Notes: a model not told the origin generated them from the sequence alone. DNA of 64,000 bases from Sporosarcina sp. FSL K6-3457 (GCF_038007285.1 NZ_JBBOWX010000001.1:3055501-3119500), one strand, 5' to 3'; shown: positions 1 to 9,293, counted from the first letter of the stretch. Program-made: numbers and translations.

Positions 1-140
1 TGAGCCCCTGCAATGATGCCATCTGAATAATCTTGGAAATAGATTTCCGTCATGTTGCGCGGATAATCCCTCAGATTCTCTAGCATTTCTCTCTTCAATA
101 CTCTCCCCTTTTGAAAATCAGGAACGATATGATAAAACAA
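1..140 (-). CDS. Candidate baseplate protein of contractile system (partial, 5' end only)
   Basis: Only the first 46 codons are present; the gene runs off the left edge. The start is TTG at 140, preceded by an AAGGAGG ribosome site at 151-157 with 10-base spacing. The peptide begins MFYHIVPDFQKGRVLK and continues into YSDGIIAGA. It is the next gene after the Hsp70-like gene on the same strand, so it belongs to the contractile-injection cluster. The opening (a hydrophobic start, KGRVL, then a segment ending SDGIIAGA) is reminiscent of TssK-type baseplate proteins, but this is inference from very little sequence. Confidence 0.6.
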   Translation of the reverse strand, partial: MFYHIVPDFQKGRVLKREMLENLRDYPRNMTEIYFQDYSDGIIAGA

Positions 141-199
141 CGTCAGCCCACCTCCTTAAACACTTTTCTCTACACGCTGAACAATACATTCTATGTAAT

Positions 200-251
200 C
201 TTCGGCTCCCCCAAGGAAGGATAATAGTTCAATCCTTCCCAAGCGCCGAAG
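200..251 (-). other. Intercistronic hairpin
   Basis: A nested inverted repeat lies in the 136-base gap between the Hsp70-like gene and the partial gene: outer arms cttcggc/gccgaag (200-206/245-251) and inner arms ggaaggat/atccttcc (215-222/232-239). It has no long T tract. It could be a partial terminator or an mRNA-stability element that sets expression of the last visible gene. Confidence 0.5.
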
Positions 252-276
252 CGTATTCAATGGGCACTCTCTAGCC

Positions 277-2931
277 CTACTTCAACCCATCAAAGAAATC
301 CAACTCTGACAAATCGGTTTCAAAAGCAAAGAACTCCTTCGTTCCTAAATACAACTGCTCATTTCTTCTAGCTATCGGCACGACATGGAAGCCCCAATGA
401 TCTTCTCCAGCAAAAACAAAAAACTTCACTTCACCGTTAACGATTGAATCCGTTTCATTTTGTGGAATTTTCTCTTGATACTGTTTCGCAATATTCTCAT
501 ACAATACCGGGGCATAGTTTTCTACGCGGCTTAAATAGATATACTTATAAGCCGTAGTATTCTCACTTCCCTGCAAGAAAAATTCAACCTCCGCTACACC
601 CCAAGGGCGAGAAATTGACCCGTGAATCTGATTGAGCCTTTCCAAACTACTGATTAAAATCTTTTCTTGTCGATTATGCGTGAACGCACTCACTGCGTAA
701 GGAACAATCGGAGCGTGATTCGTAATATTCGTTTCAATCATGCCTATCTTTTTAGCATTCAGATATCGAATCGCCCCTCTAAGACAAGCGAGCTTCAAGT
801 CTGGAACTTGCCCGATATCTTCAGCTTTCTGCCTAAATTCAATACTTCGACCTGGCACAAATTCCTTCAAAGCTTCTTTAAAGACATCGATTTTACATGA
901 TTGACCCGTCAGCTTAATAATCGAATACTCCGCCAACTCTCCAGTCTGATAAAACTCCTCTAAAAATCCTCTGACAATATCATAGATATCAGCTTTGATT
1001 AAATGATTAATTTCCTTAATATTGAAAATGACATTTGGATAGTCATACACGTCTCTAAATTGATGATCCTCTACTAATGATAAGCACCAGCGTTCAACCG
1101 CGGTCACATTTAAGTCACTATCCTGCTGGTGGGCTCCAGCTCCAGCTTCAGCATTAAATCGATTTCTTAACATACCCGTCTTACGGAAAAACTCCTTCTT
1201 CATTTCTTCTGCCATTTCCCACAAAAAATAATAGTTATTTCTTACGCGTAAATACTCATCACGCGTTCTATTTTCATATTCTCTAAAGCGTGTAGGTATA
1301 ATTTCCTCCGCTTCAACAAAAGCCGCTTCGAACTGTTCGTACACCGCTTCACGTCCAAATTCATCGACATGCCTAAAAATATCTTTACCAGGAATATCAA
1401 TGAGCAAATCAATATCAAAAATACTCTTGCCCCGACTGTAATAGTCAGCAAAAACAATTTTCATAAATTGAAAAATTCGATACGTAATATTATTGCCGCC
1501 GAAATTGGTATCCCCATTTTCATAAGTCGTATGAATATCAATCTTATAAGAAATATGTCCATCCTCTATACGGAATTTACAAGAGGAAAGATCCGTCGTC
1601 CCTCCTCCACAATCAATAACAAGCGCTTTGTACTCCTCGCCATCCATGAAACTATCGTTTTCTATTTGGTTAGCAATTGTATTATAAAGCACAGCCATTC
1701 CTTCATCGAGCGCATAGTCGGACTCTATCTTATACTCCGGTAAAATATGATTGAACATCCCTATAAATTGAGTTTTCATCTTTACAGGACTAGAGATATG
1801 CAGGTGCTTGAAACGGCATTTAAACTGGTGCTCCGCAGTACGTATGATATAGAGGAGAAACTCCCTTAAAATTTGGGTTCTAGGCACTACTGCTGTATTT
1901 CCACGTCCATCTACTACCTCTTCGAGCTTCGCATAATTATTCACCCATCTTTTGATGCCTTGAAAATGACTAGCTATGCTTGTATAGCCAGACTTCTTCA
2001 TGCCCTGTAACGCATCATAGCCAAAATGATAGCTTATCTTATTAGGATCGGAACAATCAGCCACGCTCATAATAGTAGGGACTATTTCTATCCACTCATC
2101 CTGGTGGACTCGATTCGGAAAAGTAACAAAGTTAATGTTATTTAACCGAATTCTTTGATTCAATAGGTCATGACTACACGGAGACGATACGTACTCACTA
2201 TCCAAATAAACACCAGCCGTTGTATTCGTCGTCCCAAAGTCAATAGCCAAAATGGCATTCGTTGTTTCAAGCTGTTTTATTTCCAAGTCTGGAATCGGTA
2301 TTTTATAGTAATGGAGATTGATCGGAGGGAGCGGTTTTTCTTGATAATAGGTTTTATAAATGTACTCTGAGTCCTGCTTTTTCAAAAATATAAAACTGTA
2401 GTTTTTGTTTTTCGTATCCCTGATTCCTATTTCTTTTTCGGCAGTAAAATAATAGCGATTCGGCTGCTGAAAATCTTTTACTAAATTGAAAATCCCACAT
2501 AACTCAAGCTGATCGTTGACCAATAACACATTCGATTCTACGAGTCGTCCCCCAGCCTCAACGAAATACTTATCCAACTCATCAATTTTCATCCCCGCAT
2601 AAATGCTCATCTTGGCTGGTGTTTTTATGTCACCATTATCTGAGAGCAAGGTATTTAAGTAATTTTGAATCGCTCCTTCTACTCGCTCAAAGCCGCCCTC
2701 TTTCTTTTCCTTGATGAGTAGACTTTCTTCGGCTCCCCGATACTTAATAATCGTTCGAATCAAACTTTCACGATCTAAAGGATTGATGAGGCTAGTGACA
2801 AGCTTCTCTTTGTGACAAATATTCCTTAGCTCAAATGTTGTCATGCCCATTAATGCTTCACGCGTATACTTCGCCAATTTTTTGTCGTGTATTTTTTTGT
2901 TCGAATGTAGTTTATATGAGTAAACAGTCAT
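277..2931 (-). CDS. Hsp70-like ATPase of the contractile-injection cluster
   Basis: An 884-residue protein with an actin/Hsp70-type nucleotide fold after an N-terminal domain of about 220 residues. Phosphate-1 loop DFGTTNTTAG lies at 231-240, ALDEGMAVLY at 407-416 matches the connect-1 region, and phosphate-2 IDCGGGTTD lies at 439-447; IIKLTGQSCKI near the C-terminus fits the adenosine motif. A canonical DnaK substrate-binding domain is not evident. The N-terminus (about 27-66) has a SAP-like helix pattern. ATG is preceded by GGGGGAGAAAG. It follows the 229-residue gene by 30 bases, and a J-domain gene sits in the same cluster. I infer a chaperone role in assembly or recycling of the apparatus; it is not the housekeeping DnaK. 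Confidence 0.85.
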   Translation of the reverse strand: MTVYSYKLHSNKKIHDKKLAKYTREALMGMTTFELRNICHKEKLVTSLINPLDRESLIRTIIKYRGAEESLLIKEKKEGGFERVEGAIQNYLNTLLSDNGDIKTPAKMSIYAGMKIDELDKYFVEAGGRLVESNVLLVNDQLELCGIFNLVKDFQQPNRYYFTAEKEIGIRDTKNKNYSFIFLKKQDSEYIYKTYYQEKPLPPINLHYYKIPIPDLEIKQLETTNAILAIDFGTTNTTAGVYLDSEYVSSPCSHDLLNQRIRLNNINFVTFPNRVHQDEWIEIVPTIMSVADCSDPNKISYHFGYDALQGMKKSGYTSIASHFQGIKRWVNNYAKLEEVVDGRGNTAVVPRTQILREFLLYIIRTAEHQFKCRFKHLHISSPVKMKTQFIGMFNHILPEYKIESDYALDEGMAVLYNTIANQIENDSFMDGEEYKALVIDCGGGTTDLSSCKFRIEDGHISYKIDIHTTYENGDTNFGGNNITYRIFQFMKIVFADYYSRGKSIFDIDLLIDIPGKDIFRHVDEFGREAVYEQFEAAFVEAEEIIPTRFREYENRTRDEYLRVRNNYYFLWEMAEEMKKEFFRKTGMLRNRFNAEAGAGAHQQDSDLNVTAVERWCLSLVEDHQFRDVYDYPNVIFNIKEINHLIKADIYDIVRGFLEEFYQTGELAEYSIIKLTGQSCKIDVFKEALKEFVPGRSIEFRQKAEDIGQVPDLKLACLRGAIRYLNAKKIGMIETNITNHAPIVPYAVSAFTHNRQEKILISSLERLNQIHGSISRPWGVAEVEFFLQGSENTTAYKYIYLSRVENYAPVLYENIAKQYQEKIPQNETDSIVNGEVKFFVFAGEDHWGFHVVPIARRNEQLYLGTKEFFAFETDLSELDFFDGLK

Positions 2932-2961
2932 TTACTTTCTCCCCCTGTCTGCCATTGGTGC

Positions 2962-3651
2962 TCAGTAAAGTGCAATCTTATCCAGTTGCATTGTCTCCTC
3001 TACGTCAATAATGCCAAAGTGCTGTTGCCAGTAAATCTCTGTGTGAAATCGAATTGGAAGAAATATCTCTAAAATCAGGTCAACTTTTGATTGTGTAATG
3101 GCACATTTCTCTTGTCCAATATAAATAAGCAACTCATCTTTCACTTCACATTTGAGATAAATGATGCAGTCCTTAAACATTTTTTTCATCGTATCCTTCA
3201 GCAAGTAAATTTCTTCTCCTGTCTGATACAGTCTTAAAATATTCGCGGCGATCTGCTCTTTCTCCCTTTGCGTAAACCCAATCATCTTACTTTTCACGCT
3301 GTTGCCAAATGTAGCATCCTCAATATCCTTTAAGACAAATCGAACATAGTAATCGTGTTTGTTCATCCCTTGCACTCGATCAATGTCCGCCAAAAAGTGG
3401 AGAAGTAGATCAAAAAAAATAGTTTTAAATTCTTCTTCTCCCTGAGCTTCAGGAGGAAAAAGATCTTTAAAAATTTCGTAGTAGCGATAATATGGATTGA
3501 CCTCGACTATCTGATCAATCGTCTGTGTATTAATCATTTCGTTGCTCAATTCCATGTATGGAGAATAAGTATCCGCAGGGATAAATTGAATCTCCTGTTT
3601 TCCTGAGCCTTCGTTTTCAGCCTTTATTAACAAGTCCCAAATATAATTCAT
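2962..3651 (-). CDS. Candidate baseplate component, 229 aa
   Basis: I do not recognise a named family with certainty. The 229 residues are soluble, with no signal or membrane segment. The N-terminal half is acidic and helical (YYRYYEIFKDLF, FFDLLLHFLADIDRV). The C-terminus ends with LPIRFHTEIYWQQHFG, a pattern like the end of TssG/phage tail protein I baseplate components, where an 'FLP.R' element precedes a beta-rich tail. It overlaps the upstream 424-residue gene by four bases (ATGA), so the two are translationally coupled and probably interact. The baseplate role is inference from this C-terminal pattern and the cluster. Confidence 0.7.
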   Translation of the reverse strand: MNYIWDLLIKAENEGSGKQEIQFIPADTYSPYMELSNEMINTQTIDQIVEVNPYYRYYEIFKDLFPPEAQGEEEFKTIFFDLLLHFLADIDRVQGMNKHDYYVRFVLKDIEDATFGNSVKSKMIGFTQREKEQIAANILRLYQTGEEIYLLKDTMKKMFKDCIIYLKCEVKDELLIYIGQEKCAITQSKVDLILEIFLPIRFHTEIYWQQHFGIIDVEETMQLDKIALY

Positions 3652-4922
3652 AACCAGCTACCCTCACATCTATATTCTGAGAAGTATCTTTGAACTTCTG
3701 AAACGAGAAAACTCATTATGTCATTTGAGATAAAGGTAATCGCTTCACGCGGCCTAAATAGTAGAGTCATGACTTCCTTATTACTGTCATCACCAATATG
3801 ATCGCTTATAAAAGGATTCATAGGATAGCATTCCCTCTCAGCTAGCCGTCTATCTCTTATTTCCACATCAACCAATTCGACAGATTGAGATACTTCAAAG
3901 GAATTGACCATGCGGATGATTTCTCCCTTCGTTTTCACGAGCACAGCCTGCTTATGCACATATTTGTTGCTAAAACGATTGACTCTTCGATTAGACACCA
4001 GCTCATAGTTCAAGCTACCGACCTGATTTCTATCAAACTTCGTTATTTTAAGTAACTTCCATATTCCTGACTTTTCCCGTGGACAGACAATTGTGATCTC
4101 ATTGTCTGAACGTTTAATATAACGAATACTGTCCCCTTCCACGTCAACAAGATAGCCATGCGCAATACCTGTTTTACGAATCGACAGCACATGCTCATAG
4201 TTCACCTTGTCCACTGCGGGCATTGGGAATCCTATATTTTTAATGTCGATTTTTTTAATATTCCATAATAGAATCATATCGAATCGTTTTTTCTCTTCGA
4301 ATTCCTCAAAGTCAATCGTCACGTCAACAATTTCTTCCTCTGTATTAAATTGCGGACAATCTATAACTACCACATCAAAAAACTTATAAGCAAAGGGATT
4401 ATTAACTGTTTTCCAAGCAAGCCCATTGGTTTGAAAAATATGATATAGTTTTTCCATCTCTTGAATATAGCTGTTGTTTTGCTGCAAGCTTACCTGGATA
4501 TCATAATGGCCATCTGTTGTGAGGATACGTCCTGCGAAAGCCCTTTGATGAGTCAGCAAGGTCTTGATTTCAGAAAAGTCTGACTCCAAAAAGATTGTCA
4601 AGAGGGTAACCTCTTCCTTTTTCCTTAACGAATCGAGCGTTTCCTCGTTATTGAGTGTCTTTGCCTCCAAATCAGATGGAATCATCGGGTATAGAGATTC
4701 ATGAATCGGATCAATGTCTTCTTTTGCGCACAAAGTGACATAGATATCATGGTTGTCCTCCCAGTCTTCTATTTCATTAAACACGCGGTCCTCTAATTTC
4801 CGATTCATCTCTTCTTGATACTCCACCAAATTCATAAAAACTCCGCTCACAATGTCCTTTAGCAATTGGCGCTGTTCAAGATCCTCTATCTTACGTAGTC
4901 TATCTGCTACAAACTCTTTCAC
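3648..4922 (-). CDS. Candidate baseplate/structural protein, 424 aa
   Basis: A 424-residue soluble protein with no recognised catalytic motif. Residues 1-70 look helical and strongly charged; the rest is mixed beta, with a C-terminal segment RLAERECYPMNPFISD followed by a helix ending at SWL. GTG start at 4922 with AGGAGGG ten bases upstream; 15 bases separate it from the pseudo-phosphatase gene. Homologues in Firmicutes are, as I recall, often given the uninformative label 'normocyte-binding protein'. Its place between the regulatory genes and the 229-residue gene, with a four-base overlap, suggests a TssF-like or other wedge role. That assignment is a guess from position. Confidence 0.7.
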   Translation of the reverse strand: MKEFVADRLRKIEDLEQRQLLKDIVSGVFMNLVEYQEEMNRKLEDRVFNEIEDWEDNHDIYVTLCAKEDIDPIHESLYPMIPSDLEAKTLNNEETLDSLRKKEEVTLLTIFLESDFSEIKTLLTHQRAFAGRILTTDGHYDIQVSLQQNNSYIQEMEKLYHIFQTNGLAWKTVNNPFAYKFFDVVVIDCPQFNTEEEIVDVTIDFEEFEEKKRFDMILLWNIKKIDIKNIGFPMPAVDKVNYEHVLSIRKTGIAHGYLVDVEGDSIRYIKRSDNEITIVCPREKSGIWKLLKITKFDRNQVGSLNYELVSNRRVNRFSNKYVHKQAVLVKTKGEIIRMVNSFEVSQSVELVDVEIRDRRLAERECYPMNPFISDHIGDDSNKEVMTLLFRPREAITFISNDIMSFLVSEVQRYFSEYRCEGSWL

Positions 4923-4937
4923 TAGCGTAATCCCTCC

Positions 4938-6569
4938 TTACATTCCATCAACATCTGAAGGCTGGTTTTCCTCAATCAGTTCATTGTACAATTCACTAGG
5001 TGGTTCATTCGGTACAACCTGTGGAGCTGGAACTGGTGGAGGATTTAACTTTTCCTTAGCATTCATGATCTTACGTTCAACGCTCAAGACTTTTGCAAGT
5101 AAGTCTGTCTCCTGAAAAATTTCTTGTGCAAGCGTGTAGGATTCAATAGCCTTGGTAAAGTCTTGGCCGTCATAACTGCGGTCTCCACTTTTCTCCAAAA
5201 CCTCTGCTTTCAATTCCTGTTGTGCCCTCTTTAATTCAGCTATTTTCTCTTTTGCCTCATCTATTTTCACCTTGATGTCCGATTCGCCACCATAGGATAT
5301 ATCGAGTGCTTGCTTTCTAGCTTTCTCATAGATGGTCAGTGCTCCACTATAATCCTCCGCCTCAAAACGGAAATCCCCTGCTTTGACAGCGTCCAGAATT
5401 TGAACAACCGCATCCATATTCGTAATCCGTAGTTCGACTTCCTCTGTACCAAAGTTTTGGATTTGTTTTCCTTCTTTTAAAGCCTTTTCATACATTGTGA
5501 TGGCTTCCGTTAGATTTCCTTCCTGCGCTTCACTATCTCCGCCGATGATGAGCTGAGTTATTCTTAGTTTTTTAGCTAATAAGCTTCTATGTATTGGGTT
5601 TTTCACCTTTTTAGCAGCATTTCGCCCTTCACTAAATTCCTTTAGCGCGCCGTCATAGTTCCCATCATCGAAATACAGATTTCCAGTCTTCTCATGCTCA
5701 AGCATCTCAGCCGTAATTTCAGCTGCTTTTTTAGCTTCTTTTACTTTATAAAAAATCGTTCCGCCTCCAACTAATAGCAGTAGAAATAGCGAAATAATAA
5801 TGAGTTTAATCGTTTTCATTGTTTTCTTTTTATTTTCTAAATAGACCTTATTCGCAAAAATAGCAACCATTGTATAGTTTTGAATGATTTTTTTTTGTCT
5901 ACTTAAGAGAACCTCTTCCAGGACATCCGTATATTGTCCTGGTTCTGTTACGCCCTCTAAAGCATCGGCCATTTCAAGCTCACTAACTTCTTCCCATAGA
6001 CCAGAGGTACAAAGTAGTAATGCATCTCCATCCATCAGCTTTATCTTCTTTGAAACAAAGGGTTGAAATGCATTTGGTTTTCCGAGATAGTTTAAAAGGT
6101 TGTTTCTCTCCTCGTGGTGGTCAATCCCCAAAGAATAGTCTGGTCCATTGAGCAATTCGCGCGCTAGACTTTGGTCATTGCTCTGATAAAACAATCGTCC
6201 ATTTCTAAAATGATACAGTCTAGAATTCCCCGCAACAGCACAGATTATTTTAGAATAATCCGACACAACCATCACAATGCTTGCTTTCAATCTCACTCTG
6301 ATGCTTTGTGCCTGCAATACCTCTTGCGCGTTATTTATGTATTTCTTAATTCTAGATCGAGACATAGACGGTTTTTCCATAAATTTTTCCAATATAGCTT
6401 TTACCGCTAACTCAGCACTATTGACTTCCCGATCAGAGTCTAATCCTTTCACAACGACCCAGCAGGCTACGTCATCAAGCTCCATATAAGCAAAGTAATC
6501 TTTATTTTGAATAAAAGAACCTGCCTCGGATAAAAAGCTTGTTTTGAACTCACTATTATCCTTCCTCAT
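4938..6569 (-). CDS. Membrane pseudo-PP2C phosphatase with TPR repeats
   Basis: 543 residues. Residues 1-245 follow the PP2C layout but the metal ligands are lost: the DG of motif 2 is KG (41-42), GDS is GNS (114-116), SDG is TSG (188-190) and the final DN is NY (231-232). Only NKD (22-24) keeps its Asp. One transmembrane helix covers about 252-275, and the rest (about 285-510) holds four TPR-like units, each with a G-(N/D)-x-x-(Y/F)...A pattern, then a Pro-rich tail. I infer a phosphoprotein-binding or scaffold protein rather than an enzyme, linking the cytoplasmic PP2C-fold to an extracytoplasmic TPR domain. It follows the active PP2C gene by 36 bases. Confidence 0.85.
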   Translation of the reverse strand: MRKDNSEFKTSFLSEAGSFIQNKDYFAYMELDDVACWVVVKGLDSDREVNSAELAVKAILEKFMEKPSMSRSRIKKYINNAQEVLQAQSIRVRLKASIVMVVSDYSKIICAVAGNSRLYHFRNGRLFYQSNDQSLARELLNGPDYSLGIDHHEERNNLLNYLGKPNAFQPFVSKKIKLMDGDALLLCTSGLWEEVSELEMADALEGVTEPGQYTDVLEEVLLSRQKKIIQNYTMVAIFANKVYLENKKKTMKTIKLIIISLFLLLLVGGGTIFYKVKEAKKAAEITAEMLEHEKTGNLYFDDGNYDGALKEFSEGRNAAKKVKNPIHRSLLAKKLRITQLIIGGDSEAQEGNLTEAITMYEKALKEGKQIQNFGTEEVELRITNMDAVVQILDAVKAGDFRFEAEDYSGALTIYEKARKQALDISYGGESDIKVKIDEAKEKIAELKRAQQELKAEVLEKSGDRSYDGQDFTKAIESYTLAQEIFQETDLLAKVLSVERKIMNAKEKLNPPPVPAPQVVPNEPPSELYNELIEENQPSDVDGM

Positions 6570-6605
6570 TCATATCCCCCTCATACCGCTTACTATCATG
6601 TTGAA

Positions 6606-7463
6606 TCAAAGCTCTAAGTCCCCCGCTGTTCTTTCTAGTATCACAATGGTTGCGTTATCTTGATTCTTCAGACGTTTCTGTTCAACCGCTTCAATGATTT
6701 CCTGAGCTATATCATATGGAGCTATCTTCTGAGAAAGAATTCTTTCCATTTCTACTTCAGTTAAACTGTTATAAACACCATCACTATATAAACAAACCTT
6801 GTCACCCTTGTTCAGTTTGATAGCTTCTCTCCCAATTTCCATATTTTTATACCCTTCGTACCCTAGATAATTAATCAATCTTTTTTTCATAGGATTTTTT
6901 TGGACGTCTACCTCAGTAATTTCCCCTGAAAGATAGCGTTCCTCCAATATAGATTCAAAAGTATGCTTTTGGTTAACCGGGATGAATTCACCATTCCTAA
7001 AAATAGTAATTATGCTATCCCCTACTGCTCCCCAATGTAAATACCCTTGTTCATCAATGACGGCAGCAACTAATGTTGTTCCACCACTTGTGCCATTCAG
7101 CTGTTGAACAATCTGATTGTTACTTTGCAAGGCCACTTTCCTGAAAAAATCTTCTACATTATCGAGTCGTTCTAATTGTGAGTACTCACGTACAAATGTT
7201 GTCACAACAAGCGTGCTCGCTATTCTGCCATTTTTTAATCCGCTAATACCATCAGCTAAAACAGCTAGCGTGCCATTTTTAGTTGTAGCTGTAGAGAAGT
7301 AATCATCTTGCTCCTTGCGTCTTCCTATCGTCTGTCCATTACCGATTTCCACACTGAACTTCGTCCCTTGAAACGCCAGACTTTTCCTTATGAAAAGTAA
7401 CAATAAAAGTACAATTAAAAATCCAAGTACAATTATGTATGGTATCAATCCTTGTTCTTCCAT
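6606..7463 (-). CDS. Membrane-anchored PP2C-type Ser/Thr phosphatase
   Basis: 285 residues. A transmembrane helix at about 6-25 is followed by a complete PP2C domain: EQDD at 51-54, ADGISG at 70-75, GDS at 148-150, YSDGVYN at about 226-232 and DNATIV near the C-terminus. The metal-binding Asp residues are intact, unlike those of the next gene. The start is taken as ATG at 7463, seven bases after the stop of the FHA gene; an upstream in-frame start would overlap that gene by 40 bases. It likely reverses phosphorylation by the kinase at 12594-13511, as PppA does with PpkA in type VI systems. The partner assignment is inference. Confidence 0.9.
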   Translation of the reverse strand: MEEQGLIPYIIVLGFLIVLLLLLFIRKSLAFQGTKFSVEIGNGQTIGRRKEQDDYFSTATTKNGTLAVLADGISGLKNGRIASTLVVTTFVREYSQLERLDNVEDFFRKVALQSNNQIVQQLNGTSGGTTLVAAVIDEQGYLHWGAVGDSIITIFRNGEFIPVNQKHTFESILEERYLSGEITEVDVQKNPMKKRLINYLGYEGYKNMEIGREAIKLNKGDKVCLYSDGVYNSLTEVEMERILSQKIAPYDIAQEIIEAVEQKRLKNQDNATIVILERTAGDLEL

Positions 7464-7470
7464 TCGCTCA

Positions 7471-7998
7471 TCATTCCTCGCCCTGATTGTTTTCCCATTC
7501 AAAGTGAACACCACATAAAGGAATAAAGAGAAATTTGCTTCTGCCTAACTGAATCACATCGTATGCTGATAATTCAGTCGGCGTATAGACAGCCTCATTA
7601 TTAAGATAGGCTAACCCAGACGCATCACCTGGCAGCATGAAGAAATTCCTTTTTTTATGATCATAGACAATGACAGCGTGGTTTCGTTTTGAAATAGTGT
7701 TATCCCCAATAATCCGAATATGCATTTCTTCTGCTCTTCCAATAAAGTTTTTTTCAGATAGAATTCTATAATCTCGGCCCATTTGCGGCCCCTCAATACA
7801 TATTAACCAGCCTGTTACAGGGTCAATCCCTTCCACTTCTCCAAAGTAAGGCATTGTTTTGTCGTCCTCTTCAACCCCCATGGTTGGTTGGCTATTCGGC
7901 TTTGAAAATTGCTCAACCACAACATTACAATAGGGACAAACGCTCCCGTGTCTTCTTGAACTAAACATATGACCATTTGCACATCTAGTCAAACTCAT
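7471..7998 (-). CDS. FHA-domain protein with N-terminal zinc ribbon
   Basis: 175 residues. An N-terminal ribbon has Cys-x2-Gly-His (CANGHMF) and CPYC, fit to hold one zinc. An FHA domain covers about 70-160: FIGRAEE, then DNTISKRNHA (the S-x-x-H phosphothreonine loop as SKRNH) and YLNNEAV. The ATG at 7998 is chosen because GGAGG lies ten bases upstream, whereas an earlier in-frame ATG touches that site. FHA domains bind phosphothreonine, so this protein likely reads the output of the cluster kinase, as Fha does in type VI systems. The stop lies seven bases before the PP2C start. Confidence 0.85.
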   Translation of the reverse strand: MSLTRCANGHMFSSRRHGSVCPYCNVVVEQFSKPNSQPTMGVEEDDKTMPYFGEVEGIDPVTGWLICIEGPQMGRDYRILSEKNFIGRAEEMHIRIIGDNTISKRNHAVIVYDHKKRNFFMLPGDASGLAYLNNEAVYTPTELSAYDVIQLGRSKFLFIPLCGVHFEWENNQGEE

Positions 7999-8039
7999 TT
8001 TCGTCATTCCTCCATTTATGTATCAATTCAAGTATCTTC

Positions 8040-8624
8040 TTATTTCACTAGTAGTCGTGTGTTCGCTATGTATAAAATATCTCCTGTATTTATACGATAG
8101 TGACTCTCATGCCGTAACTTACTTTTAATACGTTTTTCTGCCTTTTTAATGCCAATACCATATAGGGAATCAATGTCCTCAATGTACCAGATACCCGAAA
8201 CGCAATTGAGCACGGCGTGGTCGTTATTAATGAGTGATTCGTACTCCGTAGTAGATAAGTCGATATCAACTTCTCTCTCACTGGAGCTTTTACCAATCAG
8301 TAGAGAGGTTTCACCTTCTATTAACCATTCGTTCATTTTTTCACCTTGTTCATTCAAAAGATATAGCTTCGTAATTCCCGTACCAGCATCTTCATATTCA
8401 AAATTTTTAGACTCGTATTTCATCAATGCATAGCCTATCCCAACTATCGCCAAAAGGATTCCGACTATATATTTCACTACAATAATTTCTCCTACCAAAA
8501 AGATATAAACCATAATTAGAAGTGCTAATAGAATGATAAATATATCAATCACAAGAATACTCATCTTGTGATTGCTCTTGACCTCTTGTACATTTGTATC
8601 GAAAGAATTATTTGTTTCAATCAT
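8040..8624 (-). CDS. Membrane FHA-domain protein
   Basis: 194 residues. Two closely spaced hydrophobic helices (about 22-45 and 50-67) anchor the N-terminus. The C-terminal half (about 100-194) follows the FHA pattern: LLIGKSSSE, then INNDHAVL (the strand carrying the conserved His), WYIEDIDSLYG and INTGDILYIANTRLLV at the end. The canonical Arg after the first Gly is Lys here. It is 41 bases upstream of the zinc-ribbon FHA gene. Probable role: phosphothreonine receptor that ties the regulatory kinase to the membrane part of the apparatus (inference). Confidence 0.8.
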   Translation of the reverse strand: MIETNNSFDTNVQEVKSNHKMSILVIDIFIILLALLIMVYIFLVGEIIVVKYIVGILLAIVGIGYALMKYESKNFEYEDAGTGITKLYLLNEQGEKMNEWLIEGETSLLIGKSSSEREVDIDLSTTEYESLINNDHAVLNCVSGIWYIEDIDSLYGIGIKKAEKRIKSKLRHESHYRINTGDILYIANTRLLVK

Positions 8625-8758
8625 TGCTTCATCCCCTTAAATCTTGGCCAAAAATGGAGTAGCCAAAATTATTAAATATACATAATAAAAAATACTACGG
8701 CTCAGAGTATAAGATTCGTAGTTTTTCCATTTGAGAAGATTTAAATAACCGCTACTAT

Positions 8759-9190
8759 TTATTTTTTAAAATACCTTTCAAATAACTCTGTCGTATCGAT
8801 TGGGTTTTTCTTTTCAGAAGTCTGTTTTGCCGAGGACATTTCCTTTGTTTTTGGATTAAAACCAAAAAAATGCTCGAAGTTTTTTTCTAAATCACCAAAA
8901 TCAAACTGCTGTTTATGCACCTCAGCTTGCTTATTCTTGGGAGTAGGGTCACTGTTTGAATCAGCTTGACTTTGACTAGTTCCTTTTAACCGAGCGTCGT
9001 ATGTTTGTCTCGAAGCTGTGTCCTTCAACACACGATAAGCTTCCTGCACATCTTTAAAGATTTTTTCGGATTTCTTACTTCCATCATTTACATCTGGATG
9101 ATGCTTTTTCGATAACTGTCTATACGCTGTTTTTATTTCTTGCTGCGTTGCATTTCTATCAATGCCTAATACCTTATAATAGTCTCTCAT
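8759..9190 (-). CDS. J-domain co-chaperone (DnaJ-like, type III)
   Basis: 143 residues. The J-domain spans 1-66 with the HPD triad at 31-33 (KKHHPDVN). There is no Gly/Phe linker, zinc-finger or DnaJ C-terminal domain; residues 70-143 are polar and probably flexible, with one hydrophobic patch, DLEKNFEHFFGF. This marks a dedicated co-chaperone, most likely for the Hsp70-like protein at 277-2931, and not housekeeping DnaJ. ATG follows AGGGATGAAAAA. It is separated from the tube gene by 287 bases that hold a strong hairpin and a structured repeat. Confidence 0.88.
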   Translation of the reverse strand: MRDYYKVLGIDRNATQQEIKTAYRQLSKKHHPDVNDGSKKSEKIFKDVQEAYRVLKDTASRQTYDARLKGTSQSQADSNSDPTPKNKQAEVHKQQFDFGDLEKNFEHFFGFNPKTKEMSSAKQTSEKKNPIDTTELFERYFKK

Positions 9191-9221
9191 TTTTTCATCC
9201 CTATAATTTAACTTTATTTAA

Positions 9222-9257
9222 AATGATATAAGGGACTTTATAGTCCCTTATATCATT
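9222..9257 (-). terminator. Perfect 15-bp hairpin before the J-domain gene
   Basis: Arms at 9222-9236 and 9243-9257 are exact inverted repeats with a six-base loop. There is no clean T run on the minus strand. Placed after the sheath and tube genes, it may act as a partial terminator so that the structural genes are made in excess over the regulatory genes (inference). Confidence 0.55.
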
Positions 9258-9293
9258 CAAACTAGAATAATCACTTACGCCAAAGCCTAAATC

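Noticed and set aside
1369-1743. Plus-strand 124-residue frame inside the Hsp70-like gene
   Set aside because: No ribosome site; it is the antisense shadow of a clearly coding frame.
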